Source: an uncultured Chlorobiaceae bacterium
GTDB taxonomy: Bacteria; Bacteroidota; Chlorobiia; Chlorobiales; Chlorobiaceae
Assembly: GCA_903843305.1 (NCBI GenBank)
Contig: CAIMPI010000015.1
Span: 95,272-159,271 of the forward strand
Reading direction: 5' to 3'
DNA: 64,000 bases
Below are positions 38,197 through 48,445 of this stretch, in pieces (position 1 is the stretch's first letter; the number at the start of each line of letters is the position of its first letter). The position numbers were made by a program, and so were the translations under genes. Under the pieces are notes generated by a model. It saw only the letters and a list, made by a program, of their open reading frames with translations, was not told the DNA's origin and made no database searches.

Positions 38197-39180
38197 TCAA
38201 CACTTCCTGCGGAGGGCAAGATAAATTTTTTCAAGAATGTCAGTCGTCGTGAGTTTATATTTTTCGAGGAGATCGTCAGCTTTTCCTGATTCTCCGAACT
38301 GGTCTTCGACACCCACCATCTCAATCGGCACAGGAATATTGAGGGCGCAGACATGGGCAACAGCATCACCAAGACCGTTATAGAACTGGTGCTCTTCGGC
38401 TGTAACAATTGCGCCGGTATCATTAGCAGCGCAGACAATGGCCAGAGTATCAATAGGCTTGATGGTATGCATGTTAATGACCCTGACACTAACTCCCTCT
38501 TTTTCAAGAATACGGGCGGCTTCAAGCGCTTTCCAGACCATGATGCCACAGGCAATAACCGTAACATCCTTGCCGGGATGAAGCTCAATGGACTTGCCAA
38601 TCTCAAAACCATCTGCATCAAGTGAAAAATCGGGAACGTTCGGCCTTCCAAAACGGAGATAGACCGGTCCCTCGTGCTTTATAATGGCTTTGGTCGCTCG
38701 AATGGTTTCGCTGTAATCGCAGGGCACAACAACGGTCATTCTCGGCAGCCCGCGCATCAGACCAATATCTTCAAGGATCTGGTGGGTAGCGCCATCTTCA
38801 CCAAGCGTCAGGCCTGCGTGTGAAGCACAGATCTTGACATTAAGGTTCGAGTAGCAGACTGACTGACGAATCTGGTCAAAGACTCTGCCAGTGGCAAAGA
38901 CAGCAAAAGTCGCGGCAACTGGAATTTTACCTGTTGTTGCAAGACCTGCCGCCATTGAAATCATGTTGGCCTCGGCTATTCCGGTTTGAATGAAACGCTC
39001 AGGAAACGCATCGCGAAACAAATTCATGTTTAAAGAGCCTGTCAGATCAGCGCACAGTCCAACAACAGCGCTATTTTCCCGGGCGATTTCAAGCAAAGCT
39101 TCGCCAAAACCGGTACGGGTAGCCTTGTTTCCCCGCGAGACGTACTGAGCAGCCGCAGCCACAATGTTATTTTCTTCCAT
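38197..39180 (-). CDS. transketolase, C-terminal subunit
   Basis: A 327-residue protein with the pyrimidine-binding half ([30 protein letters not shown], and the [15 protein letters not shown] block) and the C-terminal transketolase domain ([18 protein letters not shown], then [13 protein letters not shown]). It complements the N-terminal subunit at 7321-8232, ~30 kb away. Together they should give one heteromeric transketolase. It is the first gene of the ybaB-recR-carotene desaturase run and is divergent from rsmA. Confidence 0.93.
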   Translation of the reverse strand: MEENNIVAAAAQYVSRGNKATRTGFGEALLEIARENSAVVGLCADLTGSLNMNLFRDAFPERFIQTGIAEANMISMAAGLATTGKIPVAATFAVFATGRVFDQIRQSVCYSNLNVKICASHAGLTLGEDGATHQILEDIGLMRGLPRMTVVVPCDYSETIRATKAIIKHEGPVYLRFGRPNVPDFSLDADGFEIGKSIELHPGKDVTVIACGIMVWKALEAARILEKEGVSVRVINMHTIKPIDTLAIVCAANDTGAIVTAEEHQFYNGLGDAVAHVCALNIPVPIEMVGVEDQFGESGKADDLLEKYKLTTTDILEKIYLALRRKC

Positions 39181-39251
39181 TACTTCCAGAATAACTTAAA
39201 TTATAAAATGTACTTCCGCAGGGCTATGGTACTGAAATAATTCCAGTTCTC

Positions 39252-40037
39252 ATGACAAACGTTGAATATAAGCATACTGAAATCGCGGTGAAAAAAAAAT
39301 TAGGTCAAAACTTCCTGACCGACCGTAATATCACAAGAAAAATAGTAATTGCTTCAGGAGCGGGCCCCCAGGACAACATTCTGGAAATTGGCCCGGGGTT
39401 CGGCTCCTTGACAAGAGAGATCATTGCGTGCAATCCAATATTCACTGTTGTTGAAAAAGATCCAAAGCTTGCTGAATTTATTAGATGCGAATACCCGCAA
39501 CTCAACATCCTTGAAGGCGATTTTCTGAAAATAGACCTTGAATCACTTGCTAAAGAAAAACCTCTCAGAATACTCGGCAATATCCCCTATTCCATAACCA
39601 CTCCCATTCTTTTCAAACTTCTTGAACACCGCAACTCTTTTTTATCGGCAACCCTGATGATGCAGCATGAAGTTGCAATGAGGATTTCAGCAAAACCAAG
39701 CACAAAGGAATACGGCATTCTTGCTGTCCAGATGCAGGCATTTTGTAAAATCGACTACCTTTTCAAGGTTGGCCGCAAGGTTTTTCGCCCGCAACCAGGA
39801 GTTGATAGCGCTGTTATCCGTATGACACCAAATAACGATGACCCTGTAAACGATGCCAACGGATTTCGCCGGTTTGTCCGCACTGCTTTTCACCAGCGCC
39901 GCAAAACCCTGTTCAACAATCTTAAAGAGAACTATAACCTTGAATCCGTAGAAAGCCATACCCTGCAACTGCGGGCTGAAGCGCTTTCGATTAAAGAATT
40001 TTTTCAGCTTTTCGAACAAATGAAACTGCTTCCGTAA
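39252..40037 (+). CDS. rsmA: 16S rRNA (adenine1518-N6/adenine1519-N6)-dimethyltransferase
   Basis: A 261-residue KsgA/Dim1 enzyme. The block KKLGQNFLTDRNITRKIV, SAM motif ILEIGPGFGSLTREI and catalytic NIPYSITTPILFKLL are diagnostic. It dimethylates two adenines in the 3' end of 16S rRNA. It is divergent from the transketolase C-subunit gene with a ~70-nt gap. Confidence 0.97.
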   Translation: MTNVEYKHTEIAVKKKLGQNFLTDRNITRKIVIASGAGPQDNILEIGPGFGSLTREIIACNPIFTVVEKDPKLAEFIRCEYPQLNILEGDFLKIDLESLAKEKPLRILGNIPYSITTPILFKLLEHRNSFLSATLMMQHEVAMRISAKPSTKEYGILAVQMQAFCKIDYLFKVGRKVFRPQPGVDSAVIRMTPNNDDPVNDANGFRRFVRTAFHQRRKTLFNNLKENYNLESVESHTLQLRAEALSIKEFFQLFEQMKLLP

Positions 40038-40176
40038 TAAATGTTCGTTGCTCTACTGTGTATTTTTTGTTAACATTACCTTTCAATTGCAAAGAACCAC
40101 CGTTGTCTGTTTTTTATTTTTAATTATCCGTCCTCCCTTTCTTTTTATTAACATTTTTTTTCAGGGGGTCACTCGT

Positions 40177-42099
40177 ATGCCGCAGTCCTTTAATACCGTT
40201 TATCAACAATCAATTGAGAACCCGGAAGCATTCTGGGGAGAAGCCGCAGAAAAGCTTCACTGGTACAAAAAATGGAATCAGGTTCTGGACAGAAGCAATC
40301 CACCGTTTTACCGATGGTTTGCCGGAGGAATGACAAACACCTGCTATAACGCACTTGACCGCCATGTTGATGAAGGACGCGGCAACCAGTTAGCGGTCAT
40401 CTACGACAGCCCGGTAACTGGCACTAAGCAACGCTATACCTATCGTGAGTTTCGTGATATCGTTGCACTCTTCGCCGGTGCTCTTCAGTCAAGAGGTGTC
40501 CGCAAGGGTGATCGGGTTATTATTTATATGCCGATGATTCCTGAGGCGATGGTAGCCATGCTTGCCTGTGCAAGAATTGGTGCCATTCATTCGGTGGTCT
40601 TCGGAGGATTTGCCTCGCACGAGCTTGCCATAAGAATTGACGACTGTAAGCCGAAAGTCATCATTTCCGCCTCATGCGGCATTGAACACAGCAAAATTAT
40701 TGATTACAAGCGCCTGCTTGACTTCGCTATTGAGCTGGCCCACTTCAAGCCTGAAATCTGTATCATCAAACAGCGAGACCAGTTAAAGGGGGAACTCAAT
40801 GAGGAACGTGACCTGACCTGGAACCAGTCGCTTCTTGGTGCTGAACCCGCTCAATGTGTTCCTGTCGAATCTTCTGACCCCCTCTATATTCTCTACACCT
40901 CCGGAACAACAGGCCAGCCAAAAGGCATTGTTCGCGATCACGGCGGACACATGGTGGCGCTGCAATGGTCGATGAAGAACGTTTATAATGTTGAACCGGG
41001 TGAGGTTTTCTGGGCAGCAAGTGATGTTGGCTGGGTTGTCGGACACTCCTATATTGTTTATGCGCCGCTTCTTCAGGGTTGCACAACCCTGATTTTTGAA
41101 GGCAAGCCAGTCGGCACCCCCGATCCCGGCACCTTCTGGAGAATAATCAGCGATTACAACGTATCGGTACTCTTTACGGCACCGACAGCGTTCAGGGCCA
41201 TCAAAAAAGAGGATCCAAACGGCAACTACATCAAAAACTATAATCTCTCAAATTTCCGTACACTCTTTCTCGCTGGAGAGCGCGCTGATCCCGATACCGT
41301 GAAATGGGCGGAAAAGCAACTCAAGGTACCCGTCATCGACCATTGGTGGCAGACTGAAACAGGGTGGGCTATCGCGGCAAACTGTCAGGGCATTGAACCG
41401 GGCCCTGTCAAGTATGGCTCCTCTTCAAGGGCAGTTCCTGGCTATAATGTCCAGGTCATCAATAATGAGCTTGAGCAGCTTCCGGCAGGTCAGATGGGTG
41501 ATATCGTCATCAAACAGCCTCTTCCTCCTGGCACTATGCTCACCCTCTGGAAGGCTGACAACCGTTTTGTGGAAACTTACATGAAACAGTTCCCTGGTTA
41601 CTATCAGACCAGCGACGCCGGATTTATCGACGAAGACGGGTACATCAATATCATGTCACGTACTGATGACGTTATCAATGTTGCTGGCCATCGTCTCTCG
41701 ACCGGTGCCATTGAGGGAGCTCTCTGTGAGCATCCTGACGTAGCAGAAAGCGCGGTCGTCGGCGCTCATGACGATCTGAAAGGACAGGTACCGCTTGCCT
41801 TCATCGTTCTCAAGAACAATGTCGATACTCCACACAGTCAGATCATCAAACACGTCATCGAGTACGTGCGTGAGAATATCGGACCAGTCGCATCGTTTAA
41901 GAGTGCCGTTATTGTTACTCGTCTGCCGAAAACACGTTCGGGCAAGATTCTCCGTGGAACCATGAGAAAAATTGCCAATAGCGAGGAGTATACCATGCCA
42001 GCAACGATTGATGATCCGGTAATTCTTGATGAAATCAGGGAGGCACTCCAGACAATCGGTTATGCAACAAAAAGCAAATCCATTACAAAGGACGCATGA
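40177..42099 (+). CDS. prpE: propionyl-CoA synthetase-like acyl-CoA ligase (PrpE type)
   Basis: A 640-residue AMP-forming ligase. The N-terminus (YQQSIENPEAFWGEAAEKL, then RWFAGGMTNTCYNALDRH) matches the PrpE branch rather than Acs. The ATP motif YTSGTTGQPKGIVRDHGGH and the C-terminal lysine motif KTRSGKILRGTM are intact. It converts propionate, possibly also acetate or acrylate, to the CoA thioester. I start at the ATG at 40177, preceded by AGGGGG; the frame extends upstream into an AT-rich stretch. It opens an operon with the epimerase (4-nt overlap), carboxyltransferase and methylmalonyl-CoA mutase genes. Confidence 0.9.
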   Translation: MPQSFNTVYQQSIENPEAFWGEAAEKLHWYKKWNQVLDRSNPPFYRWFAGGMTNTCYNALDRHVDEGRGNQLAVIYDSPVTGTKQRYTYREFRDIVALFAGALQSRGVRKGDRVIIYMPMIPEAMVAMLACARIGAIHSVVFGGFASHELAIRIDDCKPKVIISASCGIEHSKIIDYKRLLDFAIELAHFKPEICIIKQRDQLKGELNEERDLTWNQSLLGAEPAQCVPVESSDPLYILYTSGTTGQPKGIVRDHGGHMVALQWSMKNVYNVEPGEVFWAASDVGWVVGHSYIVYAPLLQGCTTLIFEGKPVGTPDPGTFWRIISDYNVSVLFTAPTAFRAIKKEDPNGNYIKNYNLSNFRTLFLAGERADPDTVKWAEKQLKVPVIDHWWQTETGWAIAANCQGIEPGPVKYGSSSRAVPGYNVQVINNELEQLPAGQMGDIVIKQPLPPGTMLTLWKADNRFVETYMKQFPGYYQTSDAGFIDEDGYINIMSRTDDVINVAGHRLSTGAIEGALCEHPDVAESAVVGAHDDLKGQVPLAFIVLKNNVDTPHSQIIKHVIEYVRENIGPVASFKSAVIVTRLPKTRSGKILRGTMRKIANSEEYTMPATIDDPVILDEIREALQTIGYATKSKSITKDA

Positions 42100-42503
42100 T
42101 CAAAAAAATTGACCACATAGCGATTGCCGTCCAGAACCTTGAAAGCGCACTTGAGACGTTCCAGAACGTTCTCGGGTGCGCCCCCGGGGCAATCAGAATT
42201 GAAGAGGTTGCATCTGAAAAAGTGCGGGTAGGATTTATTACTCTTGGTGACAGTAAAATCGAACTGCTCGAACCATTGAGCGATGATAGCCCAATTGCAA
42301 AATTTCTTGCAAAGAACGGCGAAGGCATGCATCATATCGCACTTGAAACAGACAACATTGAAAAAGAGAGTGAACGACTTGCATCTGTCAACATTAATCC
42401 ACTTGGCTTGCCAAAAGAGGGGGCAGGCGGAAAAAAGATTATGTTTCTACACCCTAAAGAGACCAACAGGGTACTTCTTGAATTTGCTCAAAAACAGCAT
42501 TAA
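42096..42503 (+). CDS. mce: methylmalonyl-CoA epimerase
   Basis: A 135-residue vicinal-oxygen-chelate protein that interconverts the two methylmalonyl-CoA epimers. Metal ligands are visible as H7 (KKIDHIAIAV), E in KIELLEPL, H in GEGMHHIALE and the final E in VLLEFAQ. It overlaps prpE by 4 nt. Confidence 0.95.
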   Translation: MIKKIDHIAIAVQNLESALETFQNVLGCAPGAIRIEEVASEKVRVGFITLGDSKIELLEPLSDDSPIAKFLAKNGEGMHHIALETDNIEKESERLASVNINPLGLPKEGAGGKKIMFLHPKETNRVLLEFAQKQH

Positions 42504-42531
42504 TCAAACGAGACAAAGCCGCTTGTAACCA

Positions 42532-44325
42532 GTGAAACATTTTTATCTTCCTTTCGAAAAAAAAGAGAGTTTCAGCTACTCACATGAGAGTATTGAAAAT
42601 CTCACCGAGTACGAAAAATATCAACTCTCCTTCCACCCCGAACGCCCCAAACACCTTGACTACCTGACCGTATTTGATGAAGCTGAAGAGTGCCTGCAGA
42701 ACGATCTGCACGGCAGTTGCATCATCCAGACTCACCGGGCAGTGCTGCGCAATGGTGAAAACTCCTGGTGGCCTGTCATGCTCATTGGCCAGCAGTCGGG
42801 ACCAACATCGGACTTTGAGCTCATGCTTGAGCTTATGAAAAATCCCGATGAAATAGCGAAATGGAACCAGGGTATGCCGACACCCGCTGCATTTGAAAAG
42901 GCAATCAAGGCTATTGAGCTTGCCGAACAGGAAAACCGCATCATCATTACGGTTATTGACACCGCAGGTGCTGACCCAACTGAACAGTCAGAAGGAGGCG
43001 GCATCGCATGGAAAATCGGACGATGTATGCAATCCCTGGCCGAAGCCACCGTACCAACCATATCAGTCATCATCAATCGGGGATGCAGCGGTGGTGCCAT
43101 TGCCCTCACAGGATGTGATGCAGTACTCGCCATGGAATATTCAACATACATGGTTATTTCTCCGGAAGCATGCTCATCCATCCTCTTCCGAACAAGGGAG
43201 AAAGCTGGCATGGCAGCAGAGATCTCACAGATTACGGCAAAGAAGGGGTTGAATAACGGCATTATTGATGACATCATCATTGAAGATGACGGGCCAGCCC
43301 ACCATTTTCCACAATCCGCCCTTCAGTCGTTCAAGGGAGCTATGGTAAGATGGGTAGAAAAACTCAGCAAAATACCTTCAAATGAAATCTTTACCAAAAG
43401 AATGGAGCGCTGGGAAAAGATAGGCCAATGGGATACGATTACCGAAGAAGAAATTATCTCTTTTGAAAAGCCGGTCTCCTATTTCATTCCTAAACCAGAA
43501 AAAATCCTTTTTGTAGCCCGCCATAAAAACTGTTTTGACAATGCAGGCAAAAAAGTGCTTGACCCGGTTCTCTATGCAAAACTGTTTGCTGACAATTTTC
43601 TTTGTGAAACCTGTGGACACCGCTATCTCAGACTGACGGCGCATGACTACATTGATCTCATTCTTGACAAAGACTCTTTCAGTGAACACCAGAACACTCG
43701 CTACATTGTTGACAAGGATATTCTTGATTTCCCCGACTACAGCAAGAAAATTGGTGAAGCCCAGCACAAAACCGGTGCGGCATCATCCTTTATAACCGGC
43801 GATGCAACCATTGAGGAGCACCCTGTTGTCTTTTGCGTAACCAACTTCAATTTCCTCGGCGGATCATTCTGTATGTCGACTGCTGAAAAAATCTGGCGGG
43901 CCAGCAAAACAGCCATTGCACGGGGCGTACCGCTCGTTATCCAGGCTACAGGTGGTGGCGCAAGAATGCATGAAGGGTGTTCGTCAATGGTCGGTCTGCC
44001 AAAGCTGCATGTTGCCATATCAAGTGTTGAAAAAGCCGGACTCCCTGTTATTACTATCATTACCGACCCTACACTCGGTGGTGTAGCGATAGGCATCGGA
44101 TCAAGGGGAATCAAAATCTTTGAACATAACGCTGGCAATATCGGCTTCTCCGGCAAACGGGTCATTGAGCAGTATACCGGCAAGCCGACAACCAAGGATT
44201 TCCAGACAACCTGGTGGCTGCAGCAGAAGGGGTTTGTTGAAAAAACAGCTTTGCCAACAAACATGAAACATGCAATTTCTGAAATTATCAGCGAGTACAA
44301 ATCACAAAACCACCGGGACGCATAA
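42532..44325 (+). CDS. single-chain acyl-CoA carboxyltransferase, AccA-like then AccD-like
   Basis: A 597-residue protein in two crotonase-fold halves. The first (residues ~30-310) matches AccA: RGCSGGAIAL, EYSTYMVISPEACSSILF. The second (~320-597) matches AccD: NFLCETCGHRYLRL, ATGGGARMHEG, TDPTLGGVAIGI, NIGFSGKRVIEQ. The AccD-type zinc ribbon keeps its second CxxC, but only one cysteine of the first remains (KNCFDNAG). It transfers carboxyl from biotin to an acyl-CoA. The flanking epimerase and mutase genes favour propionyl-CoA; acetyl-CoA is an alternative. It starts with GTG. No biotin carboxylase or carrier is in the window. Confidence 0.82.
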   Translation: MKHFYLPFEKKESFSYSHESIENLTEYEKYQLSFHPERPKHLDYLTVFDEAEECLQNDLHGSCIIQTHRAVLRNGENSWWPVMLIGQQSGPTSDFELMLELMKNPDEIAKWNQGMPTPAAFEKAIKAIELAEQENRIIITVIDTAGADPTEQSEGGGIAWKIGRCMQSLAEATVPTISVIINRGCSGGAIALTGCDAVLAMEYSTYMVISPEACSSILFRTREKAGMAAEISQITAKKGLNNGIIDDIIIEDDGPAHHFPQSALQSFKGAMVRWVEKLSKIPSNEIFTKRMERWEKIGQWDTITEEEIISFEKPVSYFIPKPEKILFVARHKNCFDNAGKKVLDPVLYAKLFADNFLCETCGHRYLRLTAHDYIDLILDKDSFSEHQNTRYIVDKDILDFPDYSKKIGEAQHKTGAASSFITGDATIEEHPVVFCVTNFNFLGGSFCMSTAEKIWRASKTAIARGVPLVIQATGGGARMHEGCSSMVGLPKLHVAISSVEKAGLPVITIITDPTLGGVAIGIGSRGIKIFEHNAGNIGFSGKRVIEQYTGKPTTKDFQTTWWLQQKGFVEKTALPTNMKHAISEIISEYKSQNHRDA

Positions 44326-44328
44326 GTT

Positions 44329-47300
44329 ATGATACACTCCCTGCCTGATTCTCTCTTCCATGAGTTCCCGGCAGTCAGCCGGGAGGAGTGGAAAACGAAG
44401 GCGATTGCCGAACTCAAGGCAACGCCTTACGACAGTATAGTCTGGCATACGCCTGACGGCTTTGATCTGGAACCCTGGAACTCTTCTGAAGGAAAAGGAG
44501 ATCATCTTGCAATACCAACGACAAAGTCGGTCAACTCATGGAAAAATTGCCACTGTATTATCGTTCACGATCCAGAGAGCGCCAACAATGCTTCACTGAA
44601 ATGCTTTGAGCTGGACGCTACTGCCCTTGAGTTTGTAATAACTGATCCTGCACTTTGCTCCGCAGAAAATCTTGATCGGCTCCTGGCCGGAATCAATCCC
44701 GCTGCAGTTGCCATCTTCTTTTCAGGCAACATCCCTCCTGTTGCAGAATTATTGAAAACACTTGCTGCCATTCCAGGCTTTTCGGTAAACACCGGTGGAA
44801 TACTTTCTGGAATGCCTGCTGTTTCAAAAGAGCAAGATGCGGAGCTTTCTGGATTTTGCACCACCCTTCCCCAATTCAGGATTCTGGCTGTCGATACCAT
44901 TTCCAGTCATGAAAAGGGTTCTACGTCAGCCCAGGAAATCGCGCTGGCACTTGCCGGTGCAAGCGACTACCTGCATCGCTTTCTTCAAGCTGGAGTTCCT
45001 GTTGACACGATTGTATCGGCGATGGAGATCATCCTGCCTGTCGGGTCAAGCCATTTTACAGAGTTAGCCAAACCGAGAGCCCTGCGCTATCTTCTTGGAC
45101 ACCTGCTCAAGGCTTATGGGGCATCGTGCACAACACTGCCTCGCCTCTTTGCCAGAACATCGGAACGCAACTGTTCAAAGATTGAACCCTACACAAATCT
45201 GCTCCGTTTTACTACGGAGGCGGTATCAGCCATTCTTGGAGGTTACGAAACACTGCAGATCAGCGCTTTCGACAGCGGAGATTCTGTCAACCCCGACATT
45301 GCAAAGCGCATCTCTGGCAATATTCACCTTATTCTCAGGGAGGAGGGCTCTCTCAACCAGGTTGTTGACCCTGCCCGTGGCTCAAATTACATCGAAACCC
45401 TGACCAGAAAACTTGCAGAGTCTGCATGGAACAGGTTCAAGGAGATTGAAGCAGCAGGGAGTCCATCCAAAGCAACCGAACCAAGGCCCGACTTTTCAGC
45501 AATCGATATTTTTTCTCCCGCTACTGCCAATGGCACTGAAACTCAGCAGACGCAGTGGACAACCGCAGAGGGAATTGACATCAAATCGACATACCAGGCT
45601 TATGATGTAGCACAGTTCGACCATCTGAACTTTGCGCCGGGTTTTCCCCCTTATATCGGCGGCCCCTACACCATGATGTATACCACACAGCCTTGGACTA
45701 TCAGGCAGTACGCAGGGTTCTCAACCGCTGAGGAGTCAAACAACTTTTACCGTCAGAACCTGGCTGCAGGCCAGAAAGGGCTCTCGGTTGCATTTGACCT
45801 TCCAACCCACCGTGGGTACGATTCAGACCACGAACGGGTTATTGGCGACGTTGGCAAAGCCGGTGTGGCTGTAGATTCAGTTGAAGACATGAAAATCCTC
45901 TTCGACCAGATCCCGCTTGGCGATATCTCTGTCTCCATGACCATGAACGGAGCAGTGTTACCAATCATGGCATTTTACATTGTGGCAGGTGAAGAGCAGG
46001 GAGTGCCACCGGAAAAACTGAGCGGCACCATCCAGAACGATATCCTTAAAGAGTTCATGGTTCGCAACACCTACATCTATCCGCCTGAACCTTCCATGAA
46101 GATCATTGCCGACATCTTCCGCTACACCAGCGAAAAGATGCCAAAGTTCAATTCAATCAGCATATCGGGCTACCATATCCAAGAGGCTGGCGCTACTGCG
46201 GACCTTGAGCTTGCCTTCACCCTTGCAGACGGTCTTGAGTACATCCGTACCGGCCTGAAGGCTGGACTCGATATTGACGCCTTTGCTCCTCGCCTTTCCT
46301 TCTTCTGGGGCATCGGAATGAACTATTTCATGGAGATTGCAAAACTTCGTGCCGCAAGGATGCTCTGGGCCAAAATTGTCAAGCAGTTCAACCCGAAAAA
46401 TCCGAAATCGCTGATGCTCCGCTCTCACTGCCAGACCTCCGGCTGGAGTCTCACCGAGCAGGATCCTTTCAACAATATCACACGAACCTGCCTTGAGGCA
46501 TTAGCGGCAACGCTTGGGCATACACAGTCGCTGCATACGAATGCCCTTGACGAAGCAATTGCACTCCCCACGCCGTTTTCAGCGAAAATTGCCCGCGACA
46601 CCCAGCTCTATTTGCAGAAGGAGAGTGATATTACCAAAAGCATTGACCCATGGGCTGGCTCATCGTTTGTTGAGTACCTGACGGGAGAGCTTGCCGCAAA
46701 AGCGTGGAAGATCATCTGCGATATTGAAGAGGCTGGCGGCATGGTCAAAGCAATTGAGCAGGGGCTTCCCAAATTACAGATTGAAGAGGCGGCAACCCGC
46801 AAGCAGGCACGCATTGACAGCGGCAAAGAGATTATTGTCGGCGTCAACGGCTACAAAACCAGCAGCAAAACCGACATTGAGCTGCTTGAGGTGGACAATA
46901 CCAAAGTTCTGGAGCAGCAGCTCCGGCAACTTGCAAAGATCAAGGCTGAGCGTGACAATGAAGCATGTGCTGAAGCTCTTCGGGCAATTGAGGAGAGCGC
47001 AGCTTCGGGAGAGAGCAATCTGCTGGCGCTTGCCGTGGATGCCGCAAGAAAAAGAGCGACCCTCGGTGAGATATCTTCAGCCTGCGAAAAGACATTCGGT
47101 CGGTACCGTGCCATCACCAGACTCAACAGCAGTATCTATATGTCGCAGATGAAGGATAACACACTCTTTAAGGAGGCACTGCAGCTTGCCGATACCTTTG
47201 CATCACTTGAAGGTCGCCGTCCAAGGATCATGGTCTCGAAAGTGGGCCAGGATGGCCATGACCGTGGTGCAAAAGTTATTGCCGCCGGATTTGCGGATAT

Positions 47301-47616
47301 TGGCTTTGATGTGGATATCAGTCCGCTCTTCCAGACACCTGAAGAGGTGGTGCAGCAGGCGCTCGACAACGATGTGCATCTGATTGGTATATCCAGCCTT
47401 GCCGCAGGTCACAAGACCTTGATTCCTAAAATTGTTGATGAGCTGAAGGCGCATGGACGGGAAGATATTCTCGTTATTGCAGGCGGCATTATTCCCGAAC
47501 GCGATCACGCATTCCTCTATGAAAAGGGCGTTGCAGGGATTTTTGGACCGGGTACGGTGATTGCTGAAGCTGCCATCGCGATTTTAAAGAAATTGATCGA
47601 ACAGTTTGAGGAGTAG
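44329..47616 (+). CDS. methylmalonyl-CoA mutase, single-chain MutA-MutB fusion
   Basis: A 1095-residue enzyme that interconverts methylmalonyl-CoA and succinyl-CoA. Residues 1-~400 resemble the small, non-catalytic MutA subunit ([20 protein letters not shown]). Residues ~410-870 form the MutB catalytic barrel ([42 protein letters not shown]). Residues ~960-1095 bind cobalamin, with the DxHxxG motif as D975-G-H977-D-R-G980 in [10 protein letters not shown]. Usually the two subunits are separate genes or the enzyme is a homodimer of ~720. The frame is intact across the junction. It starts 4 nt after the carboxyltransferase gene. Confidence 0.93.
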   Translation: MIHSLPDSLFHEFPAVSREEWKTKAIAELKATPYDSIVWHTPDGFDLEPWNSSEGKGDHLAIPTTKSVNSWKNCHCIIVHDPESANNASLKCFELDATALEFVITDPALCSAENLDRLLAGINPAAVAIFFSGNIPPVAELLKTLAAIPGFSVNTGGILSGMPAVSKEQDAELSGFCTTLPQFRILAVDTISSHEKGSTSAQEIALALAGASDYLHRFLQAGVPVDTIVSAMEIILPVGSSHFTELAKPRALRYLLGHLLKAYGASCTTLPRLFARTSERNCSKIEPYTNLLRFTTEAVSAILGGYETLQISAFDSGDSVNPDIAKRISGNIHLILREEGSLNQVVDPARGSNYIETLTRKLAESAWNRFKEIEAAGSPSKATEPRPDFSAIDIFSPATANGTETQQTQWTTAEGIDIKSTYQAYDVAQFDHLNFAPGFPPYIGGPYTMMYTTQPWTIRQYAGFSTAEESNNFYRQNLAAGQKGLSVAFDLPTHRGYDSDHERVIGDVGKAGVAVDSVEDMKILFDQIPLGDISVSMTMNGAVLPIMAFYIVAGEEQGVPPEKLSGTIQNDILKEFMVRNTYIYPPEPSMKIIADIFRYTSEKMPKFNSISISGYHIQEAGATADLELAFTLADGLEYIRTGLKAGLDIDAFAPRLSFFWGIGMNYFMEIAKLRAARMLWAKIVKQFNPKNPKSLMLRSHCQTSGWSLTEQDPFNNITRTCLEALAATLGHTQSLHTNALDEAIALPTPFSAKIARDTQLYLQKESDITKSIDPWAGSSFVEYLTGELAAKAWKIICDIEEAGGMVKAIEQGLPKLQIEEAATRKQARIDSGKEIIVGVNGYKTSSKTDIELLEVDNTKVLEQQLRQLAKIKAERDNEACAEALRAIEESAASGESNLLALAVDAARKRATLGEISSACEKTFGRYRAITRLNSSIYMSQMKDNTLFKEALQLADTFASLEGRRPRIMVSKVGQDGHDRGAKVIAAGFADIGFDVDISPLFQTPEEVVQQALDNDVHLIGISSLAAGHKTLIPKIVDELKAHGREDILVIAGGIIPERDHAFLYEKGVAGIFGPGTVIAEAAIAILKKLIEQFEE

Positions 47617-47691
47617 GCTTCGACTCCGCTCAGCCACCGATTTATTATGGTGCGTTTCCTTCGGCACTGCCCCACCACTGATTATTTTTAT

Positions 47692-47721
47692 ACGTTCCCT
47701 GAGCGAAGCCGCAGGGAACGT
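47692..47721. repeat. hairpin repeat with GAGCGAAGCCG loop
   Basis: ACGTTCCCTG (47692-47701) pairs perfectly with CAGGGAACGT (47712-47721) around AGCGAAGCCG. A related string CTTCGACTCCGCTCAG occurs 70 nt before. Such GAGCGNAGCCGNAGG palindromes are dispersed in many bacterial genomes. It has no T run, so it is not a classical terminator, but it follows the mutase stop. Confidence 0.6.
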
Positions 47722-47830
47722 TGGAAATTGCACGTAAAACATTGATATTGATGTTATGGCATAGCAAGGTAAAGCATCTATGTTTTTCACTAAAATAGTA
47801 AGGAAAGGATATGGGGCGTAATAAAATAAT

Positions 47831-47863
47831 GCCATTTTTAAGCCTTTTTAAAAATGGCTTTTA
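47831..47863 (+). terminator. AT-rich hairpin with T run ahead of the toxin-antitoxin pair
   Basis: GCCATTTTTA (47831-47840) pairs with TAAAAATGGC (47849-47858) and is followed by TTTTA. It could terminate the propionate operon. Because it ends 26 nt before the antitoxin start, it might also serve as that module's operator. Confidence 0.55.
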
Positions 47864-47888
47864 TAGTGAAAGTTGACTATTTAAGAAC

Positions 47889-48086
47889 ATGCAGAAAGCT
47901 TTATTAGAAAGTGAATCAGTATCAGATCTGAAATTATTACTTGATCTGGCAAAAAAACTTGGGATAAAATCAAAAATTTTATCCATGGATGAAATTGAGG
48001 AAATTGGTATGGCTAATGCTATAAAAATTGGTCGAACTAATGAATATATTGACACAAATGAATTCCTCAAAAAGATTTCATCATGA
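47889..48086 (+). CDS. antitoxin-like small protein
   Basis: A 65-residue acidic protein (ALLESESVSDLKLLLDLAKK, then MDEIEEIGMANAIKIGR). Its stop overlaps the following toxin start by 4 nt (ATGA). Size, charge, helical N-terminus and coupling fit an antitoxin of a ParE/RelE-type pair. The base composition is markedly more AT-rich than the surrounding metabolic genes, suggesting acquisition. Confidence 0.7.
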   Translation: MQKALLESESVSDLKLLLDLAKKLGIKSKILSMDEIEEIGMANAIKIGRTNEYIDTNEFLKKISS

Positions 48087-48352
48087 TTGTCCTTATTGAT
48101 AAAAGATTTGAAAAAGATACAAATAAAATAAACGATAAATCTCTTCTAAAAAAAATTGCAACCTGTATTATAAATATACAGAATGCCAATAGCCTCAATG
48201 AGATCAAGAATTTAAAGAAATTAAAAGGTTTTGATTTGGAATTTAGAATCAAAATCGGAGACTATAGAATCGGCTTAATTATTGAAGACAATAAAATCTC
48301 TCTCATCAGGTTCCTTCACAGAAAAGACATTTATAAATTCTTTCCTAAATAG
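48083..48352 (+). CDS. RelE/ParE superfamily toxin
   Basis: An 89-residue basic protein. FEKDTNKINDKSLLKKIATC, KNLKKLKGFDLEFRIKIGDY, RIGLIIEDNKISLIRFLHRK and the ending DIYKFFPK match the RelE/ParE fold, which includes the conserved R-IGDYRIG strand. Such toxins cleave mRNA at the ribosome or block gyrase; the target cannot be assigned. It forms an operon with the upstream antitoxin and is very AT-rich. Confidence 0.82.
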   Translation: MIVLIDKRFEKDTNKINDKSLLKKIATCIINIQNANSLNEIKNLKKLKGFDLEFRIKIGDYRIGLIIEDNKISLIRFLHRKDIYKFFPK

Positions 48353-48445
48353 TTACTTACCATAACACAAAGTAGCTTCCACACAGATACACATATTAAA
48401 AAAATGAAAAGGTTTACTTTTGACATAGCTCCTATATGAGCAAAT

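Noticed and set aside
42732..43280. 182-codon minus-strand frame within the carboxyltransferase gene
   Set aside because: It is a shadow of the plus-strand gene, with low-complexity Met/Ser-rich content and no motif.
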